A stretch of DNA of 64,000 bases from JAWLAT01 sp041395325 (GTDB taxonomy: Bacteria > Pseudomonadota > Gammaproteobacteria > Xanthomonadales > SZUA-5). Made by a program: the position numbers and the translations under genes. Position 1 is the first letter of the stretch. Each line of letters begins with the position of its first letter. The notes below the pieces were generated by a model. It was not told where the DNA came from, did not search any database, and worked only from the letters and a program-made list of their open reading frames with translations. This document shows, piece after piece, positions 55,089 through 63,402 of this stretch. The stretch is taken from positions 186,001 to 250,000 of the forward strand of contig JAWLAT010000001.1 of assembly GCA_041395325.1 (NCBI GenBank), in the 5' to 3' direction.

Positions 55089-55673
55089 GTGATTGACCCG
55101 GATGGCTACCGACCCAATGTAGGTATCGTGCTGATGCACGACTCGGGCCGCCTGTTCTGGGCGCGGCGCGTCCATCATGATGGCTGGCAGTTCCCGCAGG
55201 GCGGCATGAACACGGACGAGACGCCGGAAGAGGCGATGTACCGTGAGTTGCGCGAAGAAACCGGGCTGCTGCCCGAGCACGTCGAAGTGCTGGCCGCCAC
55301 GCCCGGTTGGCTGCGTTATCGGCTGCCGAATCACTTCGTCCGGCGCAGCGCGCGTCCACGCTGTATCGGCCAGAAACAGGTCTGGTTCCTGCTGCGCCTG
55401 GTCGGTGAAGAGTCCGACGTCTGCCTGGACGTGTGTGACAAGCCCGAGTTCGATCTGTGGCGCTGGGTGGACTTCTGGTATCCGGTCAATCACGTCGTGC
55501 CCTTCAAGCGCTATGTCTACGAGCGGGCCTTGCGCCATCTGGCCGATGCGGCGCGCCGCTTCAACGACATTCCCAGCTTTCAGCCGCCGGCCAACCTGTC
55601 GTCCTTCCGTGATCGTCGACGGCCTCGCAGTCGCAGCAGCGAGCGGGCTGAGGCCAGCGGTTCGCAGGCCTGA
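55089..55673 (+). CDS. rppH: RNA 5'-pyrophosphohydrolase (Nudix)
   Basis: RppH removes pyrophosphate from mRNA 5' ends and triggers decay. From GTG 55089 it has 194 residues starting VIDPDGYRPNVGIVLMH, aligning with the E. coli N-terminus (IDDDGYRPNVGIV). The Nudix box is GGMNTDETPEEAMYRELREETG. WQFPQGG and FDLWRWVDFWYPVNHVVPFKR are RppH-specific. A basic, serine-arginine tail follows. An ATG at 55038 would add 17 residues with no family support. Confidence 0.93.
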   Translation: MIDPDGYRPNVGIVLMHDSGRLFWARRVHHDGWQFPQGGMNTDETPEEAMYRELREETGLLPEHVEVLAATPGWLRYRLPNHFVRRSARPRCIGQKQVWFLLRLVGEESDVCLDVCDKPEFDLWRWVDFWYPVNHVVPFKRYVYERALRHLADAARRFNDIPSFQPPANLSSFRDRRRPRSRSSERAEASGSQA

Positions 55674-55679
55674 TTGCCA

Positions 55680-55702
55680 CGCCAACGGCTTCGCCGTTGG
55701 CG
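55680..55702. other. Perfect hairpin after rppH
   Basis: CGCCAACGGC (55680-55689), loop TTC, GCCGTTGGCG (55693-55702): a perfect 10-bp stem with a three-base loop, seven bases after the rppH stop and 13 bases before the next start. No T run follows, so it is not a typical terminator; it may protect the rppH mRNA end or tune the next gene. Confidence 0.8.
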
Positions 55703-55715
55703 ACCGCCCTTGCCG

Positions 55716-56279
55716 ATGAGTCTCCACCCGCCAGCCATCACCTGTGGAGACTGGCTGTTGCGGCCGATCGTCGATGCTGACGTCCACGCGGTACACGCCG
55801 GTCTCTCCGATCCCCGAGTGATCGCGCATTACGGTGTCTCCTATCCGACCCTCGAATCGACCTGGGTGCAGATGCGCTGGTTTGCTGACATCGCGGCCGA
55901 GGGCAGTGGTGCCTGGTGGGCGGTCTGCGCCGCCAGCGCGCCGGCACAGCTGATCGGCGCCTGCGGCATGAACGATCGGGTCGCCGAGCATCGTCGGGCG
56001 GAAATCGGCTATTGGCTGCGGCCGGAGTGGTGGGGCAAGGGGATCATGCGTCAGTGCCTGTCGGCGATGCTCGAGCATGCCTTTGAGCGGATGGGCCTGC
56101 ATCGGCTGGGCGCCGAAGTGGACGTCGGCAACGACGCCAGCAGCGGGCTGCTGCTGCGCCTGGGTTTCACCCACGAGGGGACTCGGCGCGGCTACGAGCA
56201 GAAGGCCGGTCGCGCCCTTGATCTGCAGTTCTACGGACTGCTGAGCAGCGATCCCAGGCCCTGGCAGACCGACCGGTGA
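55716..56279 (+). CDS. GNAT N-acetyltransferase, RimJ type
   Basis: 187 residues from ATG 55716 (a TTG at 55674 would run through the hairpin). GNAT motif: EIGYWLRPEWWGKGIMRQCLSAMLEHAFE, with VGNDASSGLLLRLGFTHEG. RimJ/RimL-like; a protein N-terminus, amino acid or small amine may be the acceptor. It overlaps fdhD by four bases (GTGA). Confidence 0.87.
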   Translation: MSLHPPAITCGDWLLRPIVDADVHAVHAGLSDPRVIAHYGVSYPTLESTWVQMRWFADIAAEGSGAWWAVCAASAPAQLIGACGMNDRVAEHRRAEIGYWLRPEWWGKGIMRQCLSAMLEHAFERMGLHRLGAEVDVGNDASSGLLLRLGFTHEGTRRGYEQKAGRALDLQFYGLLSSDPRPWQTDR

Positions 56280-57091
56280 AGGTCTGGCGGCTGCAGGGTC
56301 GGCAGGGCCAGCCGCGCGAGGAGATGGTGGCGGAAGAGGTGCCGGTTGGACTGATCTTCAACGGTCAGCCGCAGGTGGTACTGATGGCCACGCCACGCGA
56401 TCTGGACGACCTGGCGGTGGGTCATGCACTCAGCGAGGGCCTGATCGATGACCCGGAGCAGTTGCAGAGCATCGAGACGCTGCAGCGGCCCGAAGGCCTG
56501 CTGCATCACTGCGCCGTGCGGGGTCTCAATGCGGTCGAGGGTGCGCGCAGTGAGGCGCTCGCCGGCAGTGGTTGCGGACTGTGCGGCGTGCAGGCCCTGC
56601 AGGCCATCCGTCGACCCCCACCCCTGCCGCAGCCGTTCTATTGGACGGCTCGCCGAATCCGCGCCGGCATGCGCGCGCTGGCGGCGGCGCAACCGCTGAA
56701 CCAGGCCAGTGGCGGCCTGCACGCGGCGGCCGCATTGTTGCCCGGCGAACCGTTGCGCTTGCTGGTGCGCGAGGATGTCGGGCGCCACAATGCCGTCGAC
56801 AAGGTCATCGGCGCGCTGGCGCGGGCACAATGGCGCGCCGAGGCGATGCTGGTGACGTCGCGCGCCTCGTTTGAGCTGGTGCAGAAGACCGCCGCTGCGC
56901 ACATTCCGCTGCTGGCGGCCGTGTCGGCCCCGACCAGTGCAGCGGTAGCGCTGGCACAGGATTGTCAGCTGAGCCTGCTCGCTTTCGTCAGGGGTCAGCG
57001 AATGACACGCTACGCCGGTCCACCCGCTGATGACGAGTTGGCGTCAGCGGCCGCCACCCATGATCGATGCGATTCGACGGAGCCAAGCTGA
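56276..57091 (+). CDS. fdhD: Formate dehydrogenase accessory sulfurtransferase
   Basis: FdhD transfers sulfur from IscS to the molybdenum cofactor, a step formate dehydrogenases require. 271 residues from GTG 56276. Family landmarks: VALMATPRDLDDLAVGHALSEGL-like VLMATPRDLDDLAVGHAL, the catalytic cysteine region GSGCGLCGVQAL, LLVREDVGRHNAVDKVIG and VTSRASFELVQKTA. No formate dehydrogenase gene is in the window. The 3' end touches the next gene by one base. Confidence 0.93.
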   Translation: MKVWRLQGRQGQPREEMVAEEVPVGLIFNGQPQVVLMATPRDLDDLAVGHALSEGLIDDPEQLQSIETLQRPEGLLHHCAVRGLNAVEGARSEALAGSGCGLCGVQALQAIRRPPPLPQPFYWTARRIRAGMRALAAAQPLNQASGGLHAAAALLPGEPLRLLVREDVGRHNAVDKVIGALARAQWRAEAMLVTSRASFELVQKTAAAHIPLLAAVSAPTSAAVALAQDCQLSLLAFVRGQRMTRYAGPPADDELASAAATHDRCDSTEPS

Positions 57092-57861
57092 TGATGCGAA
57101 CAACGCGCTTGATGCTGGCCGCCTGGGCGCTGTCGCTCGGCGGCTGTACGGTGGCCACCTTCCAGTCGCCGCCCACGGCGCTGCAGAACTGCGACGAACG
57201 GCTGGTCGGTGACTGGCAGATGTTGCCGAGGGACGAAACGTCGAGCGACGAGCGAGCCTATCTGCGCGTCGCTGCGGGCTGCCGGCAGTGGTTGGGCCTG
57301 GAGATCAGCGGGCAGGCCCAGGAGAAGATCAAGCTTGAAGACCTGGCGGCGGGTCATGCCCTGAAGCTGGCCCACGTCGGCGCATGGTCGGTCCTGGTGG
57401 CCCTGGAATCGACGGCGGCAGCGACAGCCCATGCAGAACCAGCAGCGGATGCTGACCCGGCTGCTGCCGCGACTGAGGCCGAAACGGCTGCCGTCACCGA
57501 CCCCGACGGCTATGTGCTGTTTCGTTACGACACGCAGGATGACGGGACCGTCGCCGTGTTCGAGATCGACAGCCGGGTCATTGCCCATCGCATCATCGAC
57601 GGTGATCTGGTCGGCTGGGTCGACAAGCGTGACCGGCTCGCCGATGGCAGCGGCGGCCTGCTTTCGCGGCGATTCCGGGTACATGTCTTTGGTGATTCAG
57701 CTGCTACAGAAGCGGCCCTGCGACCCGAATCGGTCTGGGTGGATGAGCCGCTGCTGAGACTGCGGCCGCTCAGCGAGGACGAGCGCGCCGAGTTGGCGCC
57801 GGCCTGGGCGCAAGGGGTCACGCCAGAGCCGGAGCCGCAATCAGGACCTGAGGCGCACTAG
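57091..57861 (+). CDS. Lipoprotein of unknown function
   Basis: 256 residues. Lipobox LSLGGC after LMLAAWALSLGG, then CDERLVGDWQMLPRD, a lipocalin-like beta start that suggests a ligand-binding barrel, then an Ala/Glu-rich low-complexity stretch (about 115-140) and further strands (YDTQDDGTVAVFEID). No family recognised. ATG 57091 is preceded by GGAG and shares one base with the fdhD stop, so it is translated with fdhD. Confidence 0.72.
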   Translation: MMRTTRLMLAAWALSLGGCTVATFQSPPTALQNCDERLVGDWQMLPRDETSSDERAYLRVAAGCRQWLGLEISGQAQEKIKLEDLAAGHALKLAHVGAWSVLVALESTAAATAHAEPAADADPAAAATEAETAAVTDPDGYVLFRYDTQDDGTVAVFEIDSRVIAHRIIDGDLVGWVDKRDRLADGSGGLLSRRFRVHVFGDSAATEAALRPESVWVDEPLLRLRPLSEDERAELAPAWAQGVTPEPEPQSGPEAH

Positions 57862-57922
57862 TCCGGCGATCGTGGCTGGGCTGTGAAAGAATCCGCAGCT
57901 CTCCGGACACAGGGCACGCGCA

Positions 57923-58804
57923 ATGGCCAAGGTCGCATTTGTCGGATTAGGCGTGATGGGTTTCCCGATGGCCGGGCATCTCGTCCGGGCCGGTCATCAG
58001 GTCACGGTCTACAACCGCACCCCTGCCCGTGCCCAGGCCTGGCAACAGAGCCAGGGCGGCACCGTGGCGGTGACGCCGGCGGCCGCCGCCAGCGGCGCCG
58101 AAGCGGTCTTTTGCTGTGTCGGCAACGATGATGATGTCCGTGCCGTCACGCTGGGTCCGGACGGCGCGCTCGCCGGCATGTCGGCCGGCGCAGTGTTGGT
58201 CGACCACACCACGGCGTCGGCCGGCCTGGCGCGCGAGTTGGCCTCCATCGCCGCCGAGCGGGGCATCGGCTTTGTCGACGCCCCCGTCTCCGGCGGTCAG
58301 GCTGGTGCCGAGAATGGCCAGCTGACGATCATGTGTGGCGGTGAGGCGGCCACCTACACCCAGGTCGAGCCGCTGCTGGCCGCCTATGCCCGCATGCAGC
58401 GCCTGCTGGGTCCGGTGGGCTCGGGCCAGCTGGCCAAAATGGTCAATCAGATCTGCATCGCCGGCGTCTTGCAGGGGCTGGCCGAGGGCGTCAACTTTGC
58501 CCAGCACGCGGGATTGTCGGTACCGGACCTGATCGACGTGATCTCGCAGGGCGCCGCGGGCTCCTGGCAGATGAACAATCGCGCCCGGACGATGGCCGAG
58601 GATCGCTTCGATTTTGGCTTTGCGGTCGACTGGATGCGCAAGGATCTGGGCATCTGTCTGGCCGAGGCCAATCGCGTGGGCGCCCGACTGCCGCTGACGG
58701 CACTGGTCGACCAGTTCTATGGCGATGTTCAGGATGCCGGTGGCGGACGCTGGGATACGTCGTCGCTGATCCGCCGCCTGCGTCGTGGGCCCGCCTCTGG
58801 CTGA
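57923..58804 (+). CDS. Beta-hydroxyacid dehydrogenase (HIBADH/GlxR family)
   Basis: 293 residues. NAD(P) motif VGLGVMGFPMAGHLVRAG, substrate motif DAPVSGGQAGAENGQL, catalytic Lys in GQLAKMVNQICIAG, and the C-terminal helical domain. Members oxidise 3-hydroxyisobutyrate, reduce tartronate semialdehyde or reduce succinic semialdehyde. VYNRT after the nucleotide fold suggests NADP(H) use. Which substrate cannot be decided. Confidence 0.9.
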   Translation: MAKVAFVGLGVMGFPMAGHLVRAGHQVTVYNRTPARAQAWQQSQGGTVAVTPAAAASGAEAVFCCVGNDDDVRAVTLGPDGALAGMSAGAVLVDHTTASAGLARELASIAAERGIGFVDAPVSGGQAGAENGQLTIMCGGEAATYTQVEPLLAAYARMQRLLGPVGSGQLAKMVNQICIAGVLQGLAEGVNFAQHAGLSVPDLIDVISQGAAGSWQMNNRARTMAEDRFDFGFAVDWMRKDLGICLAEANRVGARLPLTALVDQFYGDVQDAGGGRWDTSSLIRRLRRGPASG

Positions 58805-58836
58805 TCGGGGCCGCGGAATTGACCGCTACTCGAGTC

Positions 58837-59487
58837 TCAGCCCACCACCCAGCGCTGGAACGCGGCCAGTGCAATGGCCGCTGCGAGCAAACTCATTCCC
58901 AGCACGGGCCACAGCCACAGGGCGGCAGCACCGAGGAACAATGCCGCCAGCGCCCAGGCGCCCCAGTCGGCCACGGCCCGCGGCGCCGGATCGGCGCCCA
59001 GCGGCAGACCGATCAGATAGTCGGCGCTCAGTCGGCCCGGCCCCTGAAACAGCAGCGGCAACAGCATGATGGCCAGCATCCAGGTCGCCGTGCTGCCACC
59101 GGCAGCCGTGGGCAGGCCGAAGACGGGCAGCAGTTCTGTCCACTGATGAGGCCAGTTCTGGGTGGCCAGGCTGATCCCGCAGAGCAAGAGCAACAGCAGC
59201 GCGCTGATGCGCGTGCATAGGCCCAGCAACAACAGAAATCCCGCCAGCAACAGGGTCCAGGACAGCAGGCTCCAGGCCAGCGACGCCGGCAACCAGGCAA
59301 TCGGCGTCGGGTAGACCAACGCTTCGAAGCCACTGCCTTCGCTGAGTTGCCGACTGCCCACCAGATAACAGGCCAGTCCTGCGGTGAGCCGCAACGCCAG
59401 GCCGGGCAGATAGTCACCGATCGCATTGAGGCGACCGGTCAGGTCTTCCCAGCGGTTGAGCGCATGGGCGGTCAGGCGCGGGTCCAT
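58837..59487 (-). CDS. DoxX-like membrane protein
   Basis: 216 residues with about five hydrophobic segments (LALRLTAGLACYLVGSRQL, LAWSLLSWTLLLAGFLLLLGLC, ISALLLLLLCGISLA, TWMLAIMLLPLLFQG, ALAALFLGAAALWLWPV). The general plan, a helical bundle with loop LCTRISALLL, recalls the DoxX family. No charged catalytic site stands out. Function unknown. Converges on the dehydrogenase gene. Confidence 0.6.
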   Translation of the reverse strand: MDPRLTAHALNRWEDLTGRLNAIGDYLPGLALRLTAGLACYLVGSRQLSEGSGFEALVYPTPIAWLPASLAWSLLSWTLLLAGFLLLLGLCTRISALLLLLLCGISLATQNWPHQWTELLPVFGLPTAAGGSTATWMLAIMLLPLLFQGPGRLSADYLIGLPLGADPAPRAVADWGAWALAALFLGAAALWLWPVLGMSLLAAAIALAAFQRWVVG

Positions 59488-59550
59488 CGGTGGCTCCGGT
59501 CAGGCAGGCGCGCAAAGGTGCCTGCTGTGGGGTTGGGGGTCAACCGGGTA

Positions 59551-59749
59551 TCAGGGCTGAGGGCTCAGGGCTGAGGCTTCAGGGTTCAGGCAACCTCCCG
59601 ATTCACCAGCCCATCGGGCAAGTGCGAGCGTCTGGATGTTTCCTCGTCAGGTGCGGTACGTGAACGGTGGCGGCACGGAAAAGCACCGCAGCCAAGGCCT
59701 CAGTCCTCGCCGCCCTCATCCCTCAGCCCTGATCCCTCAGCACTGGGCT
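59551..59749. repeat. Inverted pair of TGAGGGC arrays at the DoxX-like/P-loop-like junction
   Basis: Left array 59551-59590 (TCAGGGCTGAGGGCTCAGGG and on) and right array 59711-59749 (CCTCATCCCTCAGCCCTGAT and on) are inverted. The right array lies inside the 3' coding end of the next gene. Between them (59591-59710) nothing coding is seen before the stop at 59700. Confidence 0.75.
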
Positions 59750-60602
59750 CTTCAGAAGCCATCTCGATCTCGTCCACACCGACCCAGCGGTTGATCTCGG
59801 CGACCGCTTCGGACAGCAAGGGCTCCACTTCGCGGGCCAGCAGCAGTTCCCGGCGCAGATGCTCGATCCGGCCAAACAGCGCGGTGCGCAGATGTTCGAC
59901 TGTGCGGATGCGGTGCAGCGCGTCGTCCAGCAGCAGCCGGTACTCGCTCAACGTCGGCCCGCTGCCCAGCGCCTGGAAGACCCGGGCCATGGCTTCCAGC
60001 AGCCAGCGAGCATCGCTGCCCAGGCCGAAGTCCTCCGGCTTGAAATCCAGTGCGCCGGCGGCGGGATCGGTCCAGATCCGGAAACTGGATTTTTGCAGCG
60101 GGTGGTAGAGCGCTTCCTCGCTGATCAGAATCACCAGCAGATTGCGCGGATGGGCATAGACAGTCGCCCCGGCCGCCGTCCACTCGCGGTCCTGGACGAA
60201 GCGGTACAGCCGCAGTTGGTCGGGAAAATCCAGCACCTGCAACTGGTCAACGATCAGCAGCGTCGGGTCTGCTTCGGAATAGGCACTGGCCTCGGTCAAG
60301 GCTTTTTCAAAGGGCGACAGCGGTGCCGAATCGGGCTCTTCGCCACCGCCTTCCTCGTCGACATTGACGATTACCACCGGTGCTGGCGCAGGTGGCCTGG
60401 CGCAGTCGACATAGACCACCTGCGGGTACTCCCAGGCTTGCGCCAGTGCCTGGGCGAAGGCGGTCTTGCGCCGTCCCGAGTCACCGGCCACATGCAGGCA
60501 ACGCAGTCCGCGTGGTTGGGTTTCCATCAGGCAGCGCAGCGGAAACTCGTAGTCCTCGTTGGCCTCGAAGCCAAACTCGGCCAGGCGGCGGCGCAGACTC
60601 AT
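59700..60602 (-). CDS. P-loop-like NTPase with altered Walker A
   Basis: 300 residues. After LRCLHVAGDSGRRKTAFAQ the protein looks like an ATPase core (VVYVDCARPP, LLIVDQLQVLDFPDQL as a Walker B-like strand, LLVILISEE). But the Walker A motif GxxxxGKT reads GDSGRRKT, Arg replacing the last Gly, so ATP use is uncertain. No family name is certain. The last 20 or so residues (EGSGLRDEGGED) translate a dispersed repeat array, so the array formed the C-terminus. Confidence 0.65.
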   Translation of the reverse strand: MSLRRRLAEFGFEANEDYEFPLRCLMETQPRGLRCLHVAGDSGRRKTAFAQALAQAWEYPQVVYVDCARPPAPAPVVIVNVDEEGGGEEPDSAPLSPFEKALTEASAYSEADPTLLIVDQLQVLDFPDQLRLYRFVQDREWTAAGATVYAHPRNLLVILISEEALYHPLQKSSFRIWTDPAAGALDFKPEDFGLGSDARWLLEAMARVFQALGSGPTLSEYRLLLDDALHRIRTVEHLRTALFGRIEHLRRELLLAREVEPLLSEAVAEINRWVGVDEIEMASEEPSAEGSGLRDEGGED

Positions 60603-60702
60603 GACCGCGCCGCCGGTGTGCCACGCCGATCAGCGCTCGGCGTGGCGATCAGGCGCAACGGCCAGACAAGGACCTGCCCGGAGCGCCGGAACATGGTCTG
60701 CC

Positions 60703-62211
60703 TCAGGCGGCGTGGGCGGTCGTGCTCTGGCTCAGGCGCGGGCCTTCGCTGAGCGCACGGCGGACCATGCCGACGACCAGATCCACCTCTGCAGCGGTCA
60801 CGCCAAAGGTGGGCGTGAAACGCAGGCTGTTGGCACCACCGTGGATGACGCCCAGGCCGTGCTGGCGCAGCCATTCCTCGACACTGTCACTGCCGTAGCA
60901 CTTGAACTCGCCGGAGAGTTCGCAGGAGAACAGCAGGCCGGTGCCCTGGACCTTGGTGATCCAGCCCGGCAACTCCGCCCTCAGCGCTTCAAAGGCAGCG
61001 ACGAACTGCTGACCGCGCTCGACGATGTTCTGACGCAGTGCCGGCGTCAGCGACTGCAGCACCGCCACCGCCACATCCATGGCGCGCGGATTGGTGGTCA
61101 TCGTGTTGCCGTAGATGCCCTTGCGATACAGCGCAGCGGCGCGCTCATTGGTGGCCAGCACGCTGAGCGGATACTGACCGGCGTTGAGCGCCTTGGAGTA
61201 GGTTTCCATGTCCGGCGCTTCCATGCCCTCAAAGCCCGGATAGTCGACGATCGACAACACGCCGTGGGCGCGCAGGCCGGCCTGGATGGAATCGACCAGC
61301 AACAGCGTGCCGTGGGCCTTGGTCAGCTCACGCGCGGCGCGGTAGAACTCCGGTGTCACGGCGCGGCCGGGGTCGCCTTCGCCCATCACCGGCTCCAGGA
61401 ACATCGCTTCGATGTACCAGTCTTCGCGATCGGCGCGGGCAAAGGTTTCGCGCAGGTGTTCGACGCTGTAGGGCTCGACGATCAGCAACTGGTCGGCATG
61501 GTGCTTGTGGCTGGCCAGATGCGCCGCGTAGGTCTTGCGGGTGGAGTCCGAATACAGCGCCGGCAGTTCGGTGCGGCCGTGGAAAGCGCCCTTGACGGCA
61601 ATGCGCTTGACCGGCTTGCCGGCATGGCGGCCACCGGCGTCGGTGTGCTGCTTGGCATTGACGTCGGCGATGCGGCCAGCCAGCGTGACCGCCTCGGAAC
61701 CCGAATTCAGGCACAGGAAGCGGCTGTAGGGGCAGCCCTGGCCGCGCTGACCGATTTCCGCTCGCAGTGCACGATCCAGCCGCAACTGGCTGAGGCTGGG
61801 CGTCATCACATTGGCCATCACGTGCGGGCGGCTCATTGCCTCGATGATTTCGTCCGGACCGTGACCCATGCCGAGCATGCCGTAGCCGCCGTTGTCATGG
61901 ACCACTGCGCCCTTGAGCGTGATGATCCAGGGGCCGCGGGCGGCCAGGGCGACGTAGGGATTGACCGCATCGTCGGCGTAGAAATTGACATAGCCGGCCT
62001 GGATCTGGCGCAGCTGTTCCACTTCGTCCAGCGCCAGCAGCTCGGCTTCGCTCTGCAGCAAACCCTGCCAGGCCTCATGGGCCTCGGACACGGCCTGCAC
62101 CAGGCGCGGATCAAGCTCGGCAAAACGACGGATGTGCTCGTCGCTCAGGCCGGTGGTGAGGGCGGCGCCGCCATGGCTGCGCATTGCGGACAGCTGTTCG
62201 ATGATCTGCAT
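60703..62211 (-). CDS. Class III PLP aminotransferase
   Basis: 502 residues from ATG 62211, with GGAGG upstream. PLP-enzyme fold type I: cofactor phosphate loop NSGSEAVTLAGRIAD, the Asp/Gln pair in VDSIQAGLRAHG and the Schiff-base Lys in YSKALNAGQYPLS. The N-terminal 100 residues are longer than in short class III enzymes. Lysine, ornithine or gamma-aminobutyrate-type amine donors are possible; the donor is not told. Divergent from queA. Confidence 0.88.
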   Translation of the reverse strand: MQIIEQLSAMRSHGGAALTTGLSDEHIRRFAELDPRLVQAVSEAHEAWQGLLQSEAELLALDEVEQLRQIQAGYVNFYADDAVNPYVALAARGPWIITLKGAVVHDNGGYGMLGMGHGPDEIIEAMSRPHVMANVMTPSLSQLRLDRALRAEIGQRGQGCPYSRFLCLNSGSEAVTLAGRIADVNAKQHTDAGGRHAGKPVKRIAVKGAFHGRTELPALYSDSTRKTYAAHLASHKHHADQLLIVEPYSVEHLRETFARADREDWYIEAMFLEPVMGEGDPGRAVTPEFYRAARELTKAHGTLLLVDSIQAGLRAHGVLSIVDYPGFEGMEAPDMETYSKALNAGQYPLSVLATNERAAALYRKGIYGNTMTTNPRAMDVAVAVLQSLTPALRQNIVERGQQFVAAFEALRAELPGWITKVQGTGLLFSCELSGEFKCYGSDSVEEWLRQHGLGVIHGGANSLRFTPTFGVTAAEVDLVVGMVRRALSEGPRLSQSTTAHAA

Positions 62212-62352
62212 AGGTCCTCCATGCCGATGACGGACGCCATCAGCGATCGGGGTAGAAGGTAGCTCGATATCGTACCATGACCGGTTTGGCTGACCGCCAG
62301 TGACGCCCTGTCGCTGTCCGCTCACCGCCTCGATCGCTCAAAGTCCTTGCCG

Positions 62353-63402
62353 ATGACTGCCCCCGACCTGGCCGACTACGACTTCGCGCTGCCTCCGGAA
62401 CTGATTGCGCAGACCCCGACCGAGCCACGCAGTGCCTCGCGCTTGTTGCTGGCCGATCCGCTGGCCCAGCACCTGGCGGACCATCATTTCGCCGATCTGG
62501 TGCAGCTGCTGCGACCGGGCGATCTGCTGGTCTGCAACGATACCCGCGTGATTCCGGCGCGCCTGTTTGGCCAACGGCCCACCGGCGGCAAGGTGGAACT
62601 GTTCCTGGAGCGACTGCTCGATCCGCAACGACTGCTGATGCAGCTGCGCTGCAGCAAGAAACCTCGTGTGGGCGAGATTCTGAGCGTCGACGGCGGCGGT
62701 CGCCTGCAATTGCTGGGGCGCGATGGTGGCTTCTTCGAGTTGCAGGCGCTGGACGAACCGGCCGAGGCCTTGCTGCAGCGCGCCGGCCATGTGCCCCTGC
62801 CACCGTACATCGAACGCGCCGACAACGCCGCCGACCGCGAGCGCTATCAGACCGTCTATGCCCGCCAGGCCGGCGCGGTAGCCGCCCCGACGGCGGGCCT
62901 GCACTTCGATCAGCCCTTGCTGGAGCGCTTGCGCGCGCTGGGTGTGGACATCGGCTTTGTGACGCTGCATGTGGGGGCAGGGACCTTTGCGCCCCTGCGC
63001 GAGGAGCAATTGGCCAGCGGTCGTTTGCATGCCGAGCGCTTCGAGGTCAGCGCAGCCGTCTGCCGTCAGGTCCAATGCGCGCGCGCCGCGGGTGGTCGGG
63101 TGATCGCCGTGGGCACCACCAGTGCGCGGACGCTGGAAGCGGCCCATGACGGCGAGCAGCTGCGGCCTGGCAGTGGCGAAACCACGCTGATGCTCCATCC
63201 GGGCGGGCCACCGCTGCGGGCGATCGATGCATTGATCACCAACTTCCATCTGCCGCGCTCGTCGTTGCTGCTGCTGCTGGCCAGCGTGATGGGCCGTGAG
63301 TTCATGCTGCGCGCCTATGCGCACGCGATCGCCCAGCGCTATCGCTTTTATTCCTACGGAGACGCCATGTTCATCCCCACCCGAATCGGCATGCAGCCGT
63401 GA
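62353..63402 (+). CDS. queA: S-adenosylmethionine:tRNA ribosyltransferase-isomerase
   Basis: Adds the epoxycyclopentane ring from SAM to preQ1-tRNA in queuosine synthesis. 349 residues. DYDFALPPELIAQTPTEPR, LLVCNDTRVIPARLFG, YQTVYARQAGAVAAPTAGLHF, HVGAGTFAPLR and the end FYSYGDAMFIPTR match the family. ATG 62353 starts the family N-terminus. It overlaps tgt as GTGA. Confidence 0.97.
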   Translation: MTAPDLADYDFALPPELIAQTPTEPRSASRLLLADPLAQHLADHHFADLVQLLRPGDLLVCNDTRVIPARLFGQRPTGGKVELFLERLLDPQRLLMQLRCSKKPRVGEILSVDGGGRLQLLGRDGGFFELQALDEPAEALLQRAGHVPLPPYIERADNAADRERYQTVYARQAGAVAAPTAGLHFDQPLLERLRALGVDIGFVTLHVGAGTFAPLREEQLASGRLHAERFEVSAAVCRQVQCARAAGGRVIAVGTTSARTLEAAHDGEQLRPGSGETTLMLHPGGPPLRAIDALITNFHLPRSSLLLLLASVMGREFMLRAYAHAIAQRYRFYSYGDAMFIPTRIGMQP

